Shown here piece by piece: positions 60,501 to 64,000 of a stretch of DNA of 64,000 nucleotides. This stretch comes from Haliea sp964022665 (GTDB lineage Bacteria; Pseudomonadota; Gammaproteobacteria; Pseudomonadales; Halieaceae). A model generated the notes under the pieces. That model saw nothing but the letters and a program-made list of their open reading frames with translations. It ran no database searches and had not been told where the DNA came from. Where the stretch lies: NCBI GenBank assembly GCA_964022665.1, contig CAXIDF010000018.1:25558-89557 (forward strand), in the 5' to 3' direction. Both the position numbers and the translations under genes were made by a program. How positions within the stretch are numbered: position 1 is the stretch's first letter; the number at the start of each line of letters is the position of its first letter.

Positions 60501-61369
60501 GCAACGGTGACAAGCTCACCGATCGGATTTACTTCGCCGATACCGGGGGCAATGTTTGGCGCGTCGACCTGCCCGGCAACGTATTGCCAACCGCGAGTCA
60601 GACTACCTGGCAGATCAACCAGCTGGCCAGTCTGGGTGGTGGGAATACGGCTAATGACCGGCGCTTCTTCAGTGCGCCGGATGTGGTGCGGATCCGCTTT
60701 GACGGCAATCCCGTTGATGCCATTCTCATCGGTTCGGGCGACCGCACCAACCCGAATGCCACGGATGTAAACAACCGCTTCTACATGATCCGTGACCTGG
60801 CAATCGGTGCCTACACTACCCCTAGGCCGAGCACTGCAGATTGTGCCGACGAGGATATTGTCGATTTCCGCTGTTTCCTGCCGATCAATAACAGCAGCCT
60901 GTACAACATTACCAACAACCGTCTGGTAACGGGCACAGACGAGCAACGGGCAACCGCGCTAGCGGCATTGAAGGCGGCGCTCGGCTGGCGGATGGACCTG
61001 ACGGGTGAAGGCGAGAAGTCGTCGTCTAAGTCCCGTACGCTCAATGGCAAGGTGCAGTTCACCACGTTCACGCCGAGCAGTGTGCTGGACGACATCAATG
61101 TGTGCGAACCGGTATCGGGGATGGGTCGCCTCTATGTCGTGGATCTCTACACCGGTGACCGTAACGTTATATTGCTGGGCGCCATTATCCCGGATACACC
61201 TTCGGTGCACGTCGGTGCAGATGGCCAGATACGTTTGCTGTTGCCCCCGGGTACGCCGCAGGGTGATACCGACGGCGACGGCGAGCAGAACTGCGAAGCG
61301 GGTGTGTGTGACATCGGCATGTCACTGCGGGCTCCTTATGGCGATCACTGGTTTGAGGAGGGCTACTGA
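57512..61369 (+). CDS. pilY1: Pilus tip adhesin/assembly factor PilY1
   Basis: A 1285-residue exported protein. The signal peptide covers about residues 1-32. A von Willebrand A domain starts near residue 50, with MIDAS residues in VVFDDSGSM and a second site in YVILMTDGQPTNDD. It carries a cysteine-rich insert (about residues 110-260). The C-terminal beta-propeller begins near residue 750 with GDILHSQPLVLNYG. Calcium-loop-like sequences are YDRDGDGDSTD, LDVNGDGTLNSG and DTDGDGEQN. PilY1 sits at the pilus tip and mediates adhesion and surface sensing. The ATG at 57512 follows AGGGGGCGG. It overlaps pilE by 1 base. Confidence 0.93.
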   Translation: MKMAMDTWNTFRATAVASLLLVAGTFPAGADDTEIYKAEFSASTGSRPKVLVVFDDSGSMATMVDQQRPPYDPEDTTYGYSFSSGSRPSDWSDRIYWSTDGDVPPKRISGQPNPNWFLKSKNRCASSYDSLALDGRFTADRARRWVDSRPVETAGYFRCDNPDETVQGNGCFKFVDVEVTTEICPDPVVVEVTKAVYDAWTGPKARDCPEKRESICVDNPSRWDYFITRQDPCTTETVTESTWTRMRDAVWVPPSTSLSIESWQPLTGGVTEPPHVECLNDVASGITNNGSGAGPGYPQDDVQTGNEYGPNPDPSMNWGTGAYTFYTGHYLDWYYDDSLEEPRSRIDIAQDVVSTIMRSNPGVDFGLMEFNSNQGSSNHGGRVVSRIIQGMTDAQRTNVIDMVNSMTADGATPLCESMYEAYRYLSGGEVLWGDDRRTGDSAPPDDALPQDPLVASGGTYNSPSTDCAYTYVILMTDGQPTNDDRANTYIETLTGKTCSNYQHDSGQGMRKNCMPELAEYMANTDLDDDTTNGNQFGITYTIGFTTDQDLLADTADKGKGEYYTANNAQELAAAFQGAIVSILATDTTFTSPAVAVDTFTRTQSRDEIFYAMFKPGETVDWQGNIKKLKLRIDDGDAVLVDGNGTPAIDAATGFIKDSAVTFWGATADGGGVEKGGVGALLVARSAGSRSIYTNTGSGGALQTLESDNITASAMGVADDAELHNLFGVTSDVALTRLINWARGFDAYDRDGDGDSTDTRSWVMGDILHSQPLVLNYGARSGYSQASPDIRLLVGTNAGFVHMFGNDNGQEDWAFFPKELAPILRARSQNARSSQNIYGMDLTPVAYTLDVNGDGTLNSGAGDKAWAYFGMRRGGNGYYALDISDPENPSFLWHINASTTGFTELGQTWSEPVVTRIPGYADGSGVAKPVLIFGAGYDTNKDSSGLATPDARGRGIFIVDAETGALVWSVTPAADSVKNLRESGLQHSVAAPVTVLDGNGDKLTDRIYFADTGGNVWRVDLPGNVLPTASQTTWQINQLASLGGGNTANDRRFFSAPDVVRIRFDGNPVDAILIGSGDRTNPNATDVNNRFYMIRDLAIGAYTTPRPSTADCADEDIVDFRCFLPINNSSLYNITNNRLVTGTDEQRATALAALKAALGWRMDLTGEGEKSSSKSRTLNGKVQFTTFTPSSVLDDINVCEPVSGMGRLYVVDLYTGDRNVILLGAIIPDTPSVHVGADGQIRLLLPPGTPQGDTDGDGEQNCEAGVCDIGMSLRAPYGDHWFEEGY

Positions 61370-61839
61370 TGCCGGGTACCGCAGTGAGCATCGCGCAACG
61401 CCGGGGAATGGCGGGGCGCAGTGCGACAGCTGGCTTTACCCTGATGGAGGTCATGATTGTTGTGGTCATTGTCGGCATCCTGATGGCGATCGCCTTGCCC
61501 GCCTATCAGGGCAGCTTGCAGAAAGGTCGGCGCAGTGATGCGATGTCGGCGCTGCTTGACGCGTCCAACCGGCAGCAGCAATTCATGTTGGACCAAGGGC
61601 GCTATACCACGGATATGCAGGAGCTGGGCTACGCCGCCAGCCCGCGGATTTCCGAGGAGGGCCACTACAGCATCAGCGCAGCAGCTTGTAGTGGAGGCGT
61701 GATAGCAAACTGCTTCGAACTCACTGCCACCCCGGTCAGCGGTTCGCCGCAGAGCAGTGATACGCGCTGCACCACCTTTGTACTGGATTCATTTGGTACC
61801 CGCTCTGCGACGGGTACAACCGCCACCGAGTGCTGGTAA
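61369..61839 (+). CDS. pilE: Minor pilin PilE
   Basis: A 156-residue prepilin with leader ending ATAG and mature FTLMEVMIVVVIVGILMAIALPAYQ. A YxxSLQKGRRSDAMSALLDASNRQQQF-like helix continues it. The short globular part with a C-terminal cysteine pair (TRC and ECW) fits PilE of the fimT-pilV-pilW-pilX-pilY1-pilE operon. No pilY2 gene lies between pilY1 and pilE. The start overlaps the pilY1 stop (TGATG). Confidence 0.9.
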   Translation: MPGTAVSIAQRRGMAGRSATAGFTLMEVMIVVVIVGILMAIALPAYQGSLQKGRRSDAMSALLDASNRQQQFMLDQGRYTTDMQELGYAASPRISEEGHYSISAAACSGGVIANCFELTATPVSGSPQSSDTRCTTFVLDSFGTRSATGTTATECW

Positions 61840-61864
61840 TGCGGAAACGCGTAGGAGAGAAATC

Positions 61865-62170
61865 ATGAAAGTAGCAGGTCGTTTGAGCGCGCTGGCAGTT
61901 TTCTGCGCCTTGTCTGTTTCTACCGGCGTTGTATTTGCCCAGGCAAAAATGCCGCAGGGCGAGTTCGTCTGTCAGGTGAAAGATGCCGATGGCGAAACGC
62001 GTTTTGTCGGTATACAGGCGTCCGACATGGACAGGGCCCGAGAGATCGCCCAGGGCAAATCAAAGTGGGCGGTACCGGCGGGTCGTGAATTGGTCGAGTG
62101 CATCAACCCGAATACGCAGACTTTCAAAAGCCGATCGGCGCAGAAGCTATACCGGGAAGACGTACGGTAG
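61865..62170 (+). CDS. Small exported protein of unknown function
   Basis: A 101-residue protein with a clean signal peptide (residues 1-25, VVFA-QAK). The mature part is about 75 residues with two cysteines (FVCQVKD and LVECINP), which could form a disulfide, and a basic C-terminus. It starts 25 bp after pilE with GGAGAGAA upstream, so it is probably the last gene of the pilin operon. I do not recognise the family. The spacer after it (62171-62454) holds no gene I can support. Confidence 0.75.
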   Translation: MKVAGRLSALAVFCALSVSTGVVFAQAKMPQGEFVCQVKDADGETRFVGIQASDMDRAREIAQGKSKWAVPAGRELVECINPNTQTFKSRSAQKLYREDVR

Positions 62171-62454
62171 TCGCGCGCGGGTCCCAGTCCTGCCCCGGAG
62201 CACGCGTCCGCCAGCGCCGGGGTTTCATCCAGCAATATCGGGCAACACCCCGCTCGGCCAGCCCGACACCTCGCGCATCCCATGCCGCTCTGATCCTTGT
62301 TGTAGCCGCTGCTTGTTTCCGGATCTGTGAACGAGATCACTTTTCCAGAGCACTCCTTGTCCTTTCGTACAATACTTGCCGCCGCCAGTCCCTCTACTAT
62401 CAGCGTATTGCTAATGGCGCGTAAACCGTGCTCAGGTTTTCAGGAGAACACCAC

Positions 62455-64000
<1,546 letters not shown>

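Noticed and set aside
62341..62380. Sigma-70 promoter for the adhesin with -10 TACAAT at 62368
   Set aside because: No acceptable -35 at 16-18 bp could be found, so it is not listed as a feature.

Overview
The window is GC-rich, tightly packed chromosomal DNA from a gammaproteobacterium. The leuS-lptE-holA and miaB-ybeZ-ybeY-corC-lnt gene orders, cmoAB, Lon, PepD, Uup and a CioAB-type quinol oxidase are all typical of that class. A TonB-dependent receptor, secreted amidohydrolases, acetoacetyl-CoA synthetase and a LapA-type adhesin suggest a marine heterotroph, perhaps near Halieaceae/Cellvibrionales. The taxonomic placement is inference; no rRNA, tRNA, insertion sequence, prophage or CRISPR array was seen.

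Layout. 1-6 kb: the 3' end of a DUF885 gene with an intrinsic terminator, DUF2788, OsmC, a stand-alone imuA with a near-perfect LexA box, a Kef-type antiporter and an acetyl-CoA hydrolase/transferase family protein. 6-10.4 kb: leuS-lptE-holA. 10.5-14.6 kb: an NsrR-like regulator that seems to start at ATT, divergent from cydA-cydB-DUF2474 (quinol oxidase with its tiny third subunit) and a c-type cytochrome/DUF3365 protein. 14.7-17.3 kb: two overlapping amidohydrolase genes, one without the metal-binding HxH. 17.4-22.6 kb: miaB-ybeZ-ybeY-corC-lnt. 22.8-29.3 kb: DUF1820, class Ic aminotransferase, lon with a textbook sigma-32 promoter, a palindrome-rich repeat island, and cmoA-cmoB. 29.4-31.1 kb: class IV aminotransferase plus a sulfotransferase-like protein.

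31.1-38.7 kb looks like a purine scavenging locus: a NUP-family periplasmic protein, a TonB-dependent receptor, an exported MTA/SAH-deaminase-like amidohydrolase, an exported DUF985 cupin, a purine phosphoribosyltransferase and an NCS2/AzgA-type purine permease. 38.7-50.2 kb: pepD, an aromatic/aspartate aminotransferase, uup, dps, two overlapping MscS genes (one with a BON domain), acetoacetyl-CoA synthetase, ctaA and a small Arg/Asp-rich protein.

50.3-64 kb is an adhesion locus on the + strand. Behind a perfect CRP/Vfr-type site come a LapB-like type I secretion ABC transporter, its LapC-like adaptor and a LuxR-type regulator with a degenerate receiver. A complete minor-pilin operon (fimT-pilV-pilW-pilX-pilY1-pilE) follows, then a small secreted protein, then the start of a giant LapA-like adhesin with a retention module, a LapG-type PAAG site, Calx-beta repeats and a 17-proline linker. 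The combination of type IV pilus tip genes inside a Lap-type adhesin locus is the most interesting feature of the window.
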